Origin: Eunapius fragilis
Lineage: Eukaryota > Porifera > Demospongiae > Spongillida > Spongillidae
Assembly: GCA_963681505.1 (NCBI GenBank)
Contig: OY811980.1
Span: 2,402,535 to 2,466,534 of the forward strand
Direction of reading: 5' to 3'
Length of the DNA: 64,000 nucleotides
The notes beneath the pieces are model-generated. The model did not search any database, was not told where the DNA came from, and worked only from the letters and a program-made list of their open reading frames with translations. Shown one piece after another: positions 34,815-45,255 of the stretch (the stretch's first letter is position 1; each line of letters opens with the position of its first letter). The position numbers and the translations under genes were made by a program.

Positions 34815-36209
34815 ACAAGTAATAAAAACATTCTCTACACGAGAAGGTTGGTGGTATATAGGAATCAAAGGTGAGATGGTGGTGTAAAAAGCAAGGGAAC
34901 AAGGCTTTTGATTGAAAAGGAAAAATGAAATAGACCTATATTAGCCGCATGTTGTCATATTTTAATGTGCGTGCTAATATAGGTCTATTTCATTTTTCCT
35001 TTTCAATCAAAAGCCTTGTTCCCTTGCTTTTTACACCACCATCTCACCTTTGATTCCTATATACCACCAACCTTCTCGTGTAGAGAATGTTTTTATTACT
35101 TGTTTCCTAAATTTTTCTGGTGCATTTGGTATTGTACTTAGTTCTTGAAACGCATAGAATAAGGTAGCATAAACGTCAACTTGCGCGATCATGACAGGTT
35201 TATATTAGAATATGCAATTCTGTTGAGGTGTGTACCAAATATTACACTAGTCCCCAGACTATCTCCATTGAGGAGCAAAGGATTGATAAAGGTTAAAAAC
35301 GAAGCCATATAATACAAAGAATAAATGCACTCTAAGTAAACTGATCTCACGCTATAATCAGATAAACCATGCACCACAATACATGACCAAATTGACGTAA
35401 GCAACTTTGGCGTTATACACACATTTCAAACAGCGCATATTACTGTAAAACGGAGAGACGCAGTATCTCTACCGCTGTAACTAAACTATTCCTTCCATTT
35501 TAGCGATATACCATATGCATGCTTATAATTTATCGATCCAACATTTATCGATGCCGTATAAACGTACCTTTGGGTGGTCGTTTTGTTGTTCCTTTCGGTA
35601 CCGCGCTTGACATACGCACGTTTGACAGATCTGGCAGCATCTGGATCTTTCCACTTTTATATGCTCGAGTGGAATCAGAATTGTCCTCATGAGATTATAT
35701 GGTAAAACCATCGAATTTGATAACGCTGGTTATATTATACTGGTGCGTCATGAACATTGTGATAGCTGATGTAATGTGCTATTTGTAGATCAACACCAAA
35801 TAAGGTACTACTAACTTCAGCCAATTGCCTGATCGGTTAGGCGTCTAACAGATACCTGAAGATAACATGCGGACACATCCTGAAGCGATTGGTACACATG
35901 GCGTGCTTTACAAACGTTCCTGTCGTGAGTTATACTCTCCGGAAGGAAGAAGAAGAAGACGACGACGAAGGAGAAATTTTAGGTGGGACTGGGTACGGAC
36001 GATGGGGATGAGTATTTTTGTTCTCTAAAAGTACACCGTCTTATGACATATGTATAACGCAGAACTGTTCTCCTTTTTGATATTGCTCGATTGCCACTAA
36101 AAGCGAAGTGACCCGACTCTTGGCTGTCCCGCTAGACGCGAGTGACGTTTTTTTTAATGACATTCATGATACTGCAGGATTCCTATATGGAACCTACTCG
36201 CGTAGGTTC
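34815..36209 (+). mobile_element. Unclassified repeat, copy A (longest copy)
   Basis: The left end is a near-perfect fold-back of 289 bp (34815-35103) starting acaagtaataaaaacattct with core gtgtaaaaagcaagggaaca. It is followed by cctaaatttttctggtg and attctctcacgct-type sequence shared with copy B. From about 35800 come the blocks shared with copy C, and it ends in a terminal hairpin built on ggaacctactcgcgtaggtt (36188-36209). No transposase frame is visible, so it is presumably non-autonomous. Superfamily unknown; no clear target duplication was found. Confidence 0.7.
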
Positions 36210-36946
36210 CGATTAAATTGGGACACTTTTCCATTGATCTTATAGGCTGTGTGTCCTGCCTCTGACTGGCGTGATTTTTAATTACCAGTCCCTCAGTATA
36301 TGTTAATACATAACAACTAGTCATATATACAATGTATTTAATTACTCGCTGGCTCGACCTCAAGTACTTGTATATCGGTCATTAGATATGCACAATCATA
36401 TGCATCGATCTGCTGCGTATGCACTTGACAAGAATGTTTTCTCATGCGTTCAATCTAATTAATGAGTTCATATGTGGCCACAATATTATCTTTAAAACGT
36501 CTTGGTAAGTCTTCATGTGCCTTCATACGCCTTGTCAAGGCCCTGGGCAAGACCTGCTAAGACTTGTCAAACCGTCCCAAGAATTTTTTCTAGGGAGACA
36601 CCAGAAAAAGGCGATTGACATCTGCTGCGACAAACGAGTCGTAAAGTGTGTGCGTAAGAGAGGCAAAATAAAATCTGTAGGGAACAAAATAACATAATTA
36701 TCTGTTCAGAACATCAGATGCAGTGATGGAAACAGTCTAAATTGTTTGCATTGAAATACTGCTCTAGTCAACCAACTCCCCCCCCCCCCCACCCACCCAC
36801 CCCTTCCCCACACACTTAACACTGGTTATACCAATGATGCTATAGTAGCTTCCATTAAATAATGTAGATTTTTTAACGTATAAAAATTACAGATATGATT
36901 ACAATCGATACGAAATGGCATTCCAAATACATATTGTAATGGTTGA
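36210..36946. other. Intergenic; 3' flank of the minus-strand GPCR
   Basis: C-rich tract at about 36778-36802. No gene is recognised. Confidence 0.4.
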
Positions 36947-37939
36947 TTACTTAGTCCCTAGTGGTCTGGTCACTAGAGATTGTGTCTCATTGGGTTCGTT
37001 TGTTAATGACGTTTGTCGGGAGTACTTTACGTAACCACCAAAGCTGTCAGTCTTCCAGCACCGGTGCCTAATGCTTTCCCTAATTCTTGGGTGCAGGAGG
37101 ATCGACAGAGGGAGGGCGACCACGAATATTTGGAGGACGCATATAACAGCCATCTCGTTTGCGGTAGAGCTGTGCTCACCTGAGCTGTGAGTGGCTACGT
37201 CATATATACTCTTCGTTGCACTGATGAGGTTGGCGATGGAATAGATAGAAGGATACACCGTCAGGGGAAGGACTTCCTTCAGAACTATTCTGTACGGGAG
37301 TTGAACCGCGTCATCTTTTGTGATGAAGAACCACTTGCCAAGCTTGAAAACTGCAGTGAAAAGCAGGATCAAACCGACCATATGGAGAAGAGCAGTGAAC
37401 CCATTGGACAGTCCGAGCAGAAATGCGGTGGTGACGTAATCTGAGGTGGTCTTAACCCAGCACCACACACCGTCCAACCCGTAGGATCGGCGGATTATAG
37501 GTATCCAAGCTATCGATGTGGGCAGAGTGAGAACCAGTGCCAGCCCGACGACCTCATGTCTAAGTTGCCGTAGCTGCCTCTGGTACACTGCCACCATGAA
37601 AACGTAGGTGCAGATCCACAAAACACAGAACGCTTTGGCGAAGCCCAAATACTGAGCGATGTAGCCAATAGCGACACAGGCGTCGGCCCAGCCCTCTCGC
37701 ACCGCTAATGTCGCCGTGCCATTGGGATCAACGCGTACTTCCACCGGCAGGGTCTCAAAGCCGAGGGCCGCTGCGAAGAGGAGGCTGATAATGGCGAGGT
37801 AGAGCTGAAGCCGGTAGACGTACTGGTGATGGGCCCCGGTAATCACTATGAGTATCACGGCGGACAGGGAAGCTAGACACCCGATGACGGCAAACCCCGA
37901 GTTGACGCCGATCAGGATGTTTATCTCTGTCCCGTTCAT
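36947..37939 (-). CDS. Intronless seven-transmembrane receptor, 330 aa (cAMP-receptor/secretin-like)
   Basis: The frame is complete from the ATG (complement of 37937-37939) to the stop codon. Seven hydrophobic segments fall at about residues 8-33, 42-63, 88-114, 128-148, 170-200, 225-250 and 265-286. They are followed by a Ser/Thr-rich cytoplasmic tail. An NGT sequon lies at the N-terminus and another in the first outer loop. The second outer loop has GVWCWV, resembling the WCW/WCWI of cAMP-receptor-like, GPR157-like and secretin-like receptors. TM6 has a YPSIYSIANL stretch. There is no DRY motif. It has no visible similarity to the receptor at 26314 beyond topology, so it is a different receptor class. 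It is unusually GC-rich compared with its surroundings. Ligand and coupling are unknown. Confidence 0.75.
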   Translation of the reverse strand: MNGTEINILIGVNSGFAVIGCLASLSAVILIVITGAHHQYVYRLQLYLAIISLLFAAALGFETLPVEVRVDPNGTATLAVREGWADACVAIGYIAQYLGFAKAFCVLWICTYVFMVAVYQRQLRQLRHEVVGLALVLTLPTSIAWIPIIRRSYGLDGVWCWVKTTSDYVTTAFLLGLSNGFTALLHMVGLILLFTAVFKLGKWFFITKDDAVQLPYRIVLKEVLPLTVYPSIYSIANLISATKSIYDVATHSSGEHSSTANEMAVICVLQIFVVALPLSILLHPRIRESIRHRCWKTDSFGGYVKYSRQTSLTNEPNETQSLVTRPLGTK

Positions 37940-38528
37940 TTACAGTTTCTAGTTTATAGGTCTTACAGAAGGCCGTAACAGTACCGTTACGTTCAAAACC
38001 AGCTGTTATATACGGAAACAATTTCCGCCATTAAATTAGAACACTCCTACTTGGGAAAGTTTGAGGTTACCCGCTAATGAATCGCGTACAAATTTATTTT
38101 TTAAAAAATACTTTAATTTCCAACGTACGAACTTATTTATATACTCGGCCTAGCGCCTATTGGTTGCTATAGGTATGTTCGCGTACCTAGCAACTAATAG
38201 GAACGACCACGTCCCACACAAAAGTACATAGCAACCCGTACTTAGCGACCACGCTTGCCACAAAACCTACATGCCTGTACAGGCCATCACATGCAGTAAA
38301 AATTAAAGCAACGCTATTGTGGTGGTTCACTCTCAAGTCTCATAGTACAGGCCGAAAACATGTAGTTACTAATAATTCCATGAAGTATTTGTATTTCGCG
38401 GGCATGTTATAGAGGTTGCGTAGTAACCGTGTCAGCCCGTGATTTTTCACGAGTGCAAGCAAGTTTAATTATAACTACCTTGCACCCATGAATTTTATTT
38501 ACCACCTGTTCTAGCATACGGTTACTAT
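37940..38528. other. Upstream region of the minus-strand GPCR; small hairpin
   Basis: A hairpin at about 38156-38204 pairs cctattggttgctataggta with tacctagcaactaatagg. No gene is recognised. Confidence 0.45.
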
Positions 38529-38574
<46 letters not shown>

Positions 38575-38616
38575 GGGAGGGGAGGGCAAGGGGAGCAGCT
38601 GCCCCCCCCCCCCCCC
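38529..38616. repeat. Very long G homopolymer (about 45) followed by a C run
   Basis: G from 38529 to 38573 without interruption, then ggagggaggggagg, then a C run at about 38602-38616. The G and C runs could pair or form quadruplex structures. The assembled length is doubtful. Confidence 0.9.
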
Positions 38617-39089
38617 ACTTTTTTTGCCGATATAAATTATCGACGCAGTATACTTATGCATGTAATACGTAATACAAGCAAGCAGGTGCACCGCGCGACC
38701 AGCATTTTGTTCTTAATTTTAATTTGTTATTGTGCAGTGTATCCACCTCAAGTTATAGTGACTTGATTGTTTGCTTGACGAAGGTCTAGGGAACTCCTAA
38801 ATATAATTGCTTGTGTTAGATAGCCTGCCAACCGATTATAATTTGCATGGATTCGAACTCTAATGCCGGGTCGGTCCGCTATACATACGCAATGGGCGAA
38901 TCTCCTTAAAAAGCAGTGTATATAGCATAGCTACGTTCTTCCAAGTAATCCAACCATGCTTAAAGATATCCGCAGAATCTTTTAATAAAATTCGAGTAAT
39001 GAAGCACGTGGTACTGCAGATGTGCCGAACGAAGATGATGACCGTGTATTGGATGGCAATACTTTACCAGACGACATACCTGCACCCGA

Positions 39090-39270
39090 GGATAGCCATA
39101 CTTGCAATGTGAAAAGTACCTTGTTACGGAATTGTTACAGACTTTACTACATTTAAATTGATCTTGGTCAATCCAGCTACTAAGGCAGTTAGTGAAAGAT
39201 CTTTTTCGACCGCTCGTAGCTTGAAAACTTGGCTTCGTTCAAGCATGAATCAAATTAAAAAGTTACTTTA
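39090..39270 (+). pseudogene. hAT transposase C-terminal (dimerisation domain) relic
   Basis: The frame reads LILVNPATKAVSERSFSTAR then SLKTWLRSSMNQIKKLL and stops near 39270. NPAT...SERSFS..R..KTWLRS is the signature of the hAT C-terminal dimerisation domain (hATC). No catalytic core is present upstream, and the region is otherwise decayed. The LTR retrotransposon inserted about 115 bp downstream. Confidence 0.8.
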
Positions 39271-39386
39271 AAAGTTCAAATCTGGAGTTATACCATTTTG
39301 CGCGACTTTCCAATCACCCTGTATAGATCGATACATGAGAATATGAGATATTATTGTGCATTTTTGCTTATCAAGTATTGTGTATT

Positions 39387-39514
39387 TGTAGCGCATGCGT
39401 AGAATTATTTATTTGTGCTGTGTCATGCTCATGCGCACTAGTTGTATACACCATTATTTAAGCCGCTGTATTATGTACCGAGTCGTTCGATGATTAAACT
39501 GATTTGACGTCACA
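39387..39514 (+). repeat. 5' LTR
   Basis: 128 bp, starting tgtagcgcatgcgtag and ending gatttgacgtcaca; identical to 44252-44379. Confidence 0.95.
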
Positions 39515-39531
39515 CTAGTGTCAGAAGTGGG

Positions 39532-42500
39532 ATGGAGCAGGAAGGAGCAGGCGTAAGAACCACCAGGTTTAGCGTGCGGCCACCTTCGCGATTTGCGGGA
39601 AAGGGAGCTGACTTTGCTATATGGATTCAGCGCATCGAGCTCTACTTTAAGGAAGCCGGAGTTCCGAACGATAAGCAAGGCCAGGAACTGGTCTCTTTGT
39701 TGGAGGATGAGCCATTCCGTATTGTAAGTCAAATGGGTTTGTTGGATGTAGAAACCGGGGTTGACTACGCAGCTGTGAAGAAATGTCTCGAGGGACAGTA
39801 TGCTCCGCTAGGGGTAGAGCTGGATTGGCAGAGGAAGTTCCATGCAGCGCAGCAGAAACAGACGGAGTCCTTAATAGAGTTCTCGGCAAGGTTGCGCATG
39901 TTAGCAGATAGGGCTTACCCGTTGTGGCAGTCTAGGGAACGACTAGAAGTTGCGCGTAACCAATTTATTCGTGGTATTATTTCACCTTCTATACAGCTGA
40001 AGCTATTGCAGGAAGGGCTGGACACATTGGAAGCTGTTCTTGCCTTGGCGTGCCGGTTAGAGTCGGTGGAGTCTGCCCAGAAAAGTTTCCAGGCAGGAAA
40101 AACTGCAGCCGCTAATACCACGGAGAGCGCTGTCTCTTCGGAAGCCGAAGGTGCGTCTCTCTTCTCTTCTGCAAGGAGTGGCAGCTATCAGGACTTAGTG
40201 GCGCAAGTGGCAGCGTTGTCAGGGCAGTTGAGTAAGTTACGTCTGGACAAGGCGGAGAAACGGCCAGCAAGAGCGAAGAAGCGTCCAGTATGCTGGAATT
40301 GCGGGAAAGCAGGCCACGTGCGCAGGGGTTGTCCGTTAAGGCGTTCTACTGAAGACAGTGACGAAAGGTCAGTTAAGCATACCTCTGCAGTTGCCAGCAC
40401 TCTAACATTGAAAGGTTTCGTGGAGGGCCACCCTGTTTCCATGTTAGTAGACACGGGATCGTCGGTTACCCTGCTGCATGAGAACGTTTGGAAGGAGGCC
40501 GTGAAGAACAGCAAACTGGAACTAAAAGAGGCCAGGTGTCCTGTAATGGCAGTTAACGGTGAGAGTCTTCCTCTATGTGGTCAGGTGTATGTGACTCTAC
40601 AGGTGGGAGACTATGTGGGAGCACACAATGTCCTGGTTGTGCGAGACATGACGCAACAGTGTTTACTGGGTACAGATTTTCTCGAACAATGTCATTGTGT
40701 TATTAACATGGACAACAAGACTTTAACATTGGCAGGTCACCCACGTCCGGTGCAGTTGTGTGCCGGCGAATGTAGTTCTACATGTCACGTGCTGGTACAG
40801 GAGACCACCGTTATTCCTGCCTTCCATCAAGTTCACCTTTCTGTTCACCTGGATGCCAACGCAGAAGAGGGTGCATTCAACAGTGGCTGTGGATTGTTTG
40901 AACCCAAGCCAGAGTTTCCGGATCGGCATGGTGGGTTACTTGCTGCACATTCTGTGTCTCCAATCCTGTCAGGGAAGAACGCAACGATACAGTTGTTAAA
41001 TTTGTCAGCTGTACCTGTTACTGTGTACGCTGATGAAAAGGTAGGTAAGATGTTTCCCTTGCAGGATGCTGATTTTGTGAATTTAGTGGAGCCGTCGTTG
41101 GACAGGAAACCAGTTGTCCGGTCCCAAGAGGCCATTAATAAGTCAGTTGAACAGTTTCTGTGTAATGTGCATGGCTTAACTGTAAGCGAGAAAAACCAGC
41201 TGACAGATTTGTTGTATGATTTTTCAGACGCTATTTCGGTTGGGGATGGGGACCTGGGACGTACAGGTTTATTGCGTCACAAAATTAATGTTGGTGATGC
41301 CCCACCCATTCGACAGCAAGCTCGCAGGTTACCGTTTCATCAGCGGGACATGGTACAGAAGATGATTCACAACATGCTGGACCAAGGCATAATAGAGCCT
41401 TCTGAGAGCTCCTGGGCATCTCCTATAGTGCTGGTAAAAAAGAGAGACGGTTCGTTCCGGTTCTGTGTCGACTTTCGCCGTCTAAATGAGGCAACGAAGA
41501 AGGACATGCATCCGCTTCCCAGGATAGACGATGCTTTGGACAGCCTCGGGGGAGCGAAATGGTTTTCTACCATTGATTTAGCAAGTGGCTACTGGCAGGT
41601 CGAGATGAATCCGGACGACAAGGAGAAGACTGCTTTTATCACACCATTTGGGCTCCACCAATTTCGGGTAATGCCGTTCGGGCTAACCAATGCCCCCAGC
41701 ACGTTCCAAAGACTAATGAGTTCTGTGTTGTCGGGTCTTTGTTGGACCACTTGTCTAGTTTATCTAGATGACATTATTATTTTCAGTCAGACAGTGGGTG
41801 AACATCTTCAACGGCTGGCAGACGTGTTTCGAAGGCTGAAAGAGGCGGGGCTGAAGGTAAAGCCAAGCAAGTGCCAACTATTACGTAAGAGCGTACAGTA
41901 CTTGGGGTACATTGTATCCGAAAAGGGCGTGGAGGTTGACCCAGGAAAAACTGGTTCTGTCCGCGAATGGCCTGTGCCACATAATCATGACACTCTCCGC
42001 CAATTTTTAGGATTTGCTTCCTACTACAGAAAGTTCATTTCTGGTTTTGCTCGGATAGCCTTTCCTCTTCATGCTCTGACGGAAAAGTCCAAACCATGGT
42101 TTTGGTCCAAGCAGTGCGACGAAGCGTTTATCTTGTTGAAAGATAAGTTGTTGTCACCTCCTATTTTGTCATTCCCTGATCAGTTCGACAAAATGTTCAT
42201 ATTGGACACGGATGCTAGTCAAGAAGGACTTGGCGCAGTGTTGTCCCAGGAGGGAGAGCGAGTAATTGCGTACGCCAGCCGCGTGCTCACAAAGAAGGCG
42301 GAGCGCCAGTATTGTGCAACCCGGCGGGAGATGCTGGGAGTTGTGTGGGCCGTTCGAAACTTTCGATCCTACCTTTGGGGCCGCCATTTCATCGTCCGCA
42401 CAGATCATAACTCCTTGCAGTGGCTACGCAGCTTCAAAGAGCCGCAGGGCCAAGTTGCGCGTTGGTTGGATATTCTTGCTGAGTATGATTTCGTCATTGA

Positions 42501-44229
42501 GCATCGACCTGGAGAGCGTCATGGTAACGCTGATGCACTCTCAAGGCTTCCGTGTAAACAATGTGGGTTCGAGCCATCAGCCCCTCCCCTTCCTAGCAGC
42601 AGTATTGGCCAGAGGGAGAGCGTTTGTGTGTTGTCTGCCGGAGACCCAAAACAATTACAACAAGGAGATCCTGATCTGGAGCAGGTGATATCTTGGGTGA
42701 GAGATAATGCATTTCCTCCCACCCTTCCCAGACATGGAAGCTACTGGTTGCAGACGTTATGGTCCCAGAAGAGCCATCTGTTACTTAAAGAAGGGGTCCT
42801 CTACAGGCGTTGGGAAGACGTTCCTGGGAAAGGACAGAACAGGCATCTTCAATTGGTCATACCAAAGTTCTCTGTACAGAGTATTCTAAAGGAGTTCCAC
42901 GATGCACCTACTGGAAGTCACCTTGGTCAAAAGAAAACCATGGAAAAGATTCGTTCGCGCTTCTACTGGCCTGGCCAACGACACGATGTAGAGAATTGGT
43001 GCAGGGCTTGTGAAAAGTGTCTGTCCAGAAAGTCACCATCCCAAGCAAGAAGGGCTCCTATGCAGTCTGATTTGGTAGGATATCCACTACAACGCGTTGC
43101 CATGGACATATTGGGTCCATTGCCCAGTACCACCAGAGGTAACAAGTATGTGTTAGTTGTGGGAGATTATTTTACTAAGTGGGTAGAGGCTTATCCAATG
43201 ATTAATATGGAGGCAAAAACTGTTGCGGATTTGTTCGTGCACCAATTTGTCTCTCGTTTTGGGGTTCCGGATACTCTGCATACAGATCAGGGTCGTAACT
43301 TTGAATCTTCTCTATTGAAGGAAGTATGCCAACTGTTGGGTGTGTCTAAGACAAGGACATCCCCATATCACCCCCAGTCTGATGGATTTGTTGAGCGATT
43401 TAATCGTACACTGCTTGACCTCCTTAGCATTGCAGCTTCCGAAAATGAACACGACTGGGATCTGCGTCTTCCGCTAGTGATGATGGCGTATAGAACTAGT
43501 GTACAGGAGTCAACTGGGTGTACACCATTCTATTTGATGTTTGGGCGGGAAATTTGCCTTCCAGCAGATGTTATGTTTGGTCTTCCCCCAGCTTCTGCAC
43601 CCCAACAGGTCAATCAGTATGCTTTGGATCTAAGAACACACTTGGAGACAGCTTATCAGAGGGTACGAAGCCATATGGAAATGCAACAAAGACGCCAGAA
43701 GGCACTATATGACAAGACAGCAAAGGGGCATCCATTCAAGGTTGGTGATCTAGTATGGTTACACTGTCCAGCTGTTCCGAGAGGTAAGTCACCAAAGTTG
43801 CACTGTTATTGGCAAGGTCCTTACAAGGTTGTGAAGCCGTTGGGTGATGTGCTGTATTTACTTCAGCACAGGGATTCTCCTCGGAAGCGTACTGTTGTGC
43901 ATTTTGATAGGCTGAAGCCTCATGTAGCCCCGCCACAGACAGAGGAGGAGGATACTTCAGTGGAGGAGGAAGATTTGCCACAGACAGAGGAGGAGGGGAC
44001 CTCAGGGGAGGATGAAAATGATGGGTATTTTCAAGCAACGGTTTCAGATGAGGATGACGTTATGGAAGAGAAAGAGTCTCGAGAAGATGATGATCCGGAA
44101 CCACTTGTGATTGAGTGGGAGACACCACAGCAAAATGTAGCGCCTCCCCAAGCTGAACCTGAAAGGTTGAGGCCAGTTCGGCAGAAGAAGAAAATAGACC
44201 GCTACGGACAGAATATCTATGACACTTAA
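39532..44229 (+). CDS. Gag-Pol polyprotein of the Ty3/Gypsy element (1565 codons)
   Basis: A single frame encodes, in order, a Gag region, one CCHC zinc knuckle (CWNCGKAGHVRRGC, about residue 254), an aspartic protease (LVDTGSS, about 305), reverse transcriptase (YLDDII, about 744) and RNase H (LDTDAS, about 891). The integrase follows, with an HHCC-type region (about 1130-1165), catalytic-core landmarks (MDILGP about 1191, TDQGRN about 1251) and a GPY-type C-terminal module (WQGPYKV). An acidic tail rich in Glu/Asp ends the frame. Gag and Pol share one frame. This domain order (integrase after RNase H) defines the Metaviridae. Confidence 0.95.
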   Translation: MEQEGAGVRTTRFSVRPPSRFAGKGADFAIWIQRIELYFKEAGVPNDKQGQELVSLLEDEPFRIVSQMGLLDVETGVDYAAVKKCLEGQYAPLGVELDWQRKFHAAQQKQTESLIEFSARLRMLADRAYPLWQSRERLEVARNQFIRGIISPSIQLKLLQEGLDTLEAVLALACRLESVESAQKSFQAGKTAAANTTESAVSSEAEGASLFSSARSGSYQDLVAQVAALSGQLSKLRLDKAEKRPARAKKRPVCWNCGKAGHVRRGCPLRRSTEDSDERSVKHTSAVASTLTLKGFVEGHPVSMLVDTGSSVTLLHENVWKEAVKNSKLELKEARCPVMAVNGESLPLCGQVYVTLQVGDYVGAHNVLVVRDMTQQCLLGTDFLEQCHCVINMDNKTLTLAGHPRPVQLCAGECSSTCHVLVQETTVIPAFHQVHLSVHLDANAEEGAFNSGCGLFEPKPEFPDRHGGLLAAHSVSPILSGKNATIQLLNLSAVPVTVYADEKVGKMFPLQDADFVNLVEPSLDRKPVVRSQEAINKSVEQFLCNVHGLTVSEKNQLTDLLYDFSDAISVGDGDLGRTGLLRHKINVGDAPPIRQQARRLPFHQRDMVQKMIHNMLDQGIIEPSESSWASPIVLVKKRDGSFRFCVDFRRLNEATKKDMHPLPRIDDALDSLGGAKWFSTIDLASGYWQVEMNPDDKEKTAFITPFGLHQFRVMPFGLTNAPSTFQRLMSSVLSGLCWTTCLVYLDDIIIFSQTVGEHLQRLADVFRRLKEAGLKVKPSKCQLLRKSVQYLGYIVSEKGVEVDPGKTGSVREWPVPHNHDTLRQFLGFASYYRKFISGFARIAFPLHALTEKSKPWFWSKQCDEAFILLKDKLLSPPILSFPDQFDKMFILDTDASQEGLGAVLSQEGERVIAYASRVLTKKAERQYCATRREMLGVVWAVRNFRSYLWGRHFIVRTDHNSLQWLRSFKEPQGQVARWLDILAEYDFVIEHRPGERHGNADALSRLPCKQCGFEPSAPPLPSSSIGQRESVCVLSAGDPKQLQQGDPDLEQVISWVRDNAFPPTLPRHGSYWLQTLWSQKSHLLLKEGVLYRRWEDVPGKGQNRHLQLVIPKFSVQSILKEFHDAPTGSHLGQKKTMEKIRSRFYWPGQRHDVENWCRACEKCLSRKSPSQARRAPMQSDLVGYPLQRVAMDILGPLPSTTRGNKYVLVVGDYFTKWVEAYPMINMEAKTVADLFVHQFVSRFGVPDTLHTDQGRNFESSLLKEVCQLLGVSKTRTSPYHPQSDGFVERFNRTLLDLLSIAASENEHDWDLRLPLVMMAYRTSVQESTGCTPFYLMFGREICLPADVMFGLPPASAPQQVNQYALDLRTHLETAYQRVRSHMEMQQRRQKALYDKTAKGHPFKVGDLVWLHCPAVPRGKSPKLHCYWQGPYKVVKPLGDVLYLLQHRDSPRKRTVVHFDRLKPHVAPPQTEEEDTSVEEEDLPQTEEEGTSGEDENDGYFQATVSDEDDVMEEKESREDDDPEPLVIEWETPQQNVAPPQAEPERLRPVRQKKKIDRYGQNIYDT

Positions 44230-44251
44230 AATCTCGGAGGAGGGGGGGTAG

Positions 44252-44379
44252 TGTAGCGCATGCGTAGAATTATTTATTTGTGCTGTGTCATGCTCATGCG
44301 CACTAGTTGTATACACCATTATTTAAGCCGCTGTATTATGTACCGAGTCGTTCGATGATTAAACTGATTTGACGTCACA
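44252..44379 (+). repeat. 3' LTR
   Basis: 128 bp, identical to the 5' LTR, preceded by a purine-rich tract at 44237-44248. Confidence 0.95.
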
Positions 44380-44469
44380 TATTTATACGCTCGTTATAAC
44401 TATGAATAACTACGAAGGAAAACCACCTGTGTTACAACTCAATTGCTAACATGGAGGAGTACTGAAATC

Positions 44470-44495
44470 CCCCCCCCCCCCCCCCCCCCCCCCCC
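44470..44495. repeat. C homopolymer, about 26 bases
   Basis: Uninterrupted C run between the LTR element and repeat copy B. Possibly a remnant of the far end of the hAT relic split by the LTR element, since the other side has a matching G run; this is inference. Confidence 0.85.
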
Positions 44496-44519
44496 ACTCT
44501 CCGCGGGCCCAGAATTATG

Positions 44520-45255
44520 ACAAGTAATAAAAACAATCTCTATACGAGAAGGTTGGTGGTATATAGCAATCAAAGGGATAGTGGTGTAAAAAGCAAGGGA
44601 GCAAGGCTTCTGATTGAAAAGGACAAATGAAATAGACCTGTATTAGCAACATGTTGTCACATTTAAATGTGCGTGCTAATATAAGTCTATTTCATTTTTC
44701 CTTTTCAATCAGAAGCCTTGTTCCCTTGCATTTTACACCACCATCACCTTTGATTTCTATATACCACCAACCTTCTCGTATAGGAGAATGTTTTTATTAC
44801 TTGTTTCCTAAATTTTTCTGGTGGATTTGGTATTGTATTTAGTTCTTGAAATATATACTTCGACGTACCGTACTATGACGTGGACTGGGGACTAGCACGA
44901 GTAGTACCACGTCATAGTACGGTACGCCGAAGTAGGATAAATGTACCCTAGGGCCTAAAGTAAACTATCTCACGCTATTATCAGATAAACCATGCACCGC
45001 AATACATTATCAAATTGACGTAAGCAACTTACTCGTTTGGCAGGTCTGGCAGCATCTGCTTTTAGATGCTCGAATGGAATCAGAATTGTCCTACAGATTG
45101 CATTAGAAAACCAACCAATTTGATAACGCTGGTTATTTTATACCTGTGCGTCGTGAACATTGTGATAGCTGATGAAATGTGCTATATTTGTAGATCAACA
45201 CCAAATAAGGTACTACTCGCTTCAGCTAATTGCCCGATCGGTTAGGTGTCTAACC
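44520..45255 (+). mobile_element. Unclassified repeat, copy B (right end missing)
   Basis: A fold-back end at 44520-44804 is nearly the same as in copy A. It continues collinearly with copy A: cctaaatttttctggtg, atcagataaaccatgcacc, aaattgacgtaagcaactt, tctggcagcatctg, aacattgtgatagctgatg, atcaacaccaaataaggtac and gatcggttaggtgtctaac. It stops there, lacking the 29480-type right half. A separate hairpin (44856-44934) is inserted in it. Confidence 0.75.
44856..44934. repeat. Perfect-armed hairpin inserted in repeat copy B
   Basis: tacttcgacgtaccgtacta then tgacgtgg pairs with ccacgtcatagtacggtac then gccgaagta with one mismatch around a loop of about 20 bases. It has no counterpart at the equivalent place in copy A. 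Confidence 0.8.

Larger units (their letters stand above)
39387..44379 (+). mobile_element. Ty3/Gypsy LTR retrotransposon, apparently whole
   Basis: It spans 4993 bp between 4-bp direct repeats tatt (39383-39386 and 44380-44383). The two 128-bp LTRs (39387-39514, 44252-44379) are identical base for base, begin TG and end CA. A candidate primer-binding segment (gtgtcagaagtggga) follows the 5' LTR. A purine tract (aggaggaggggggg) precedes the 3' LTR. One long frame fills the interior. Identical LTRs argue for a recent insertion. It lies just downstream of a hAT relic. Confidence 0.95.
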
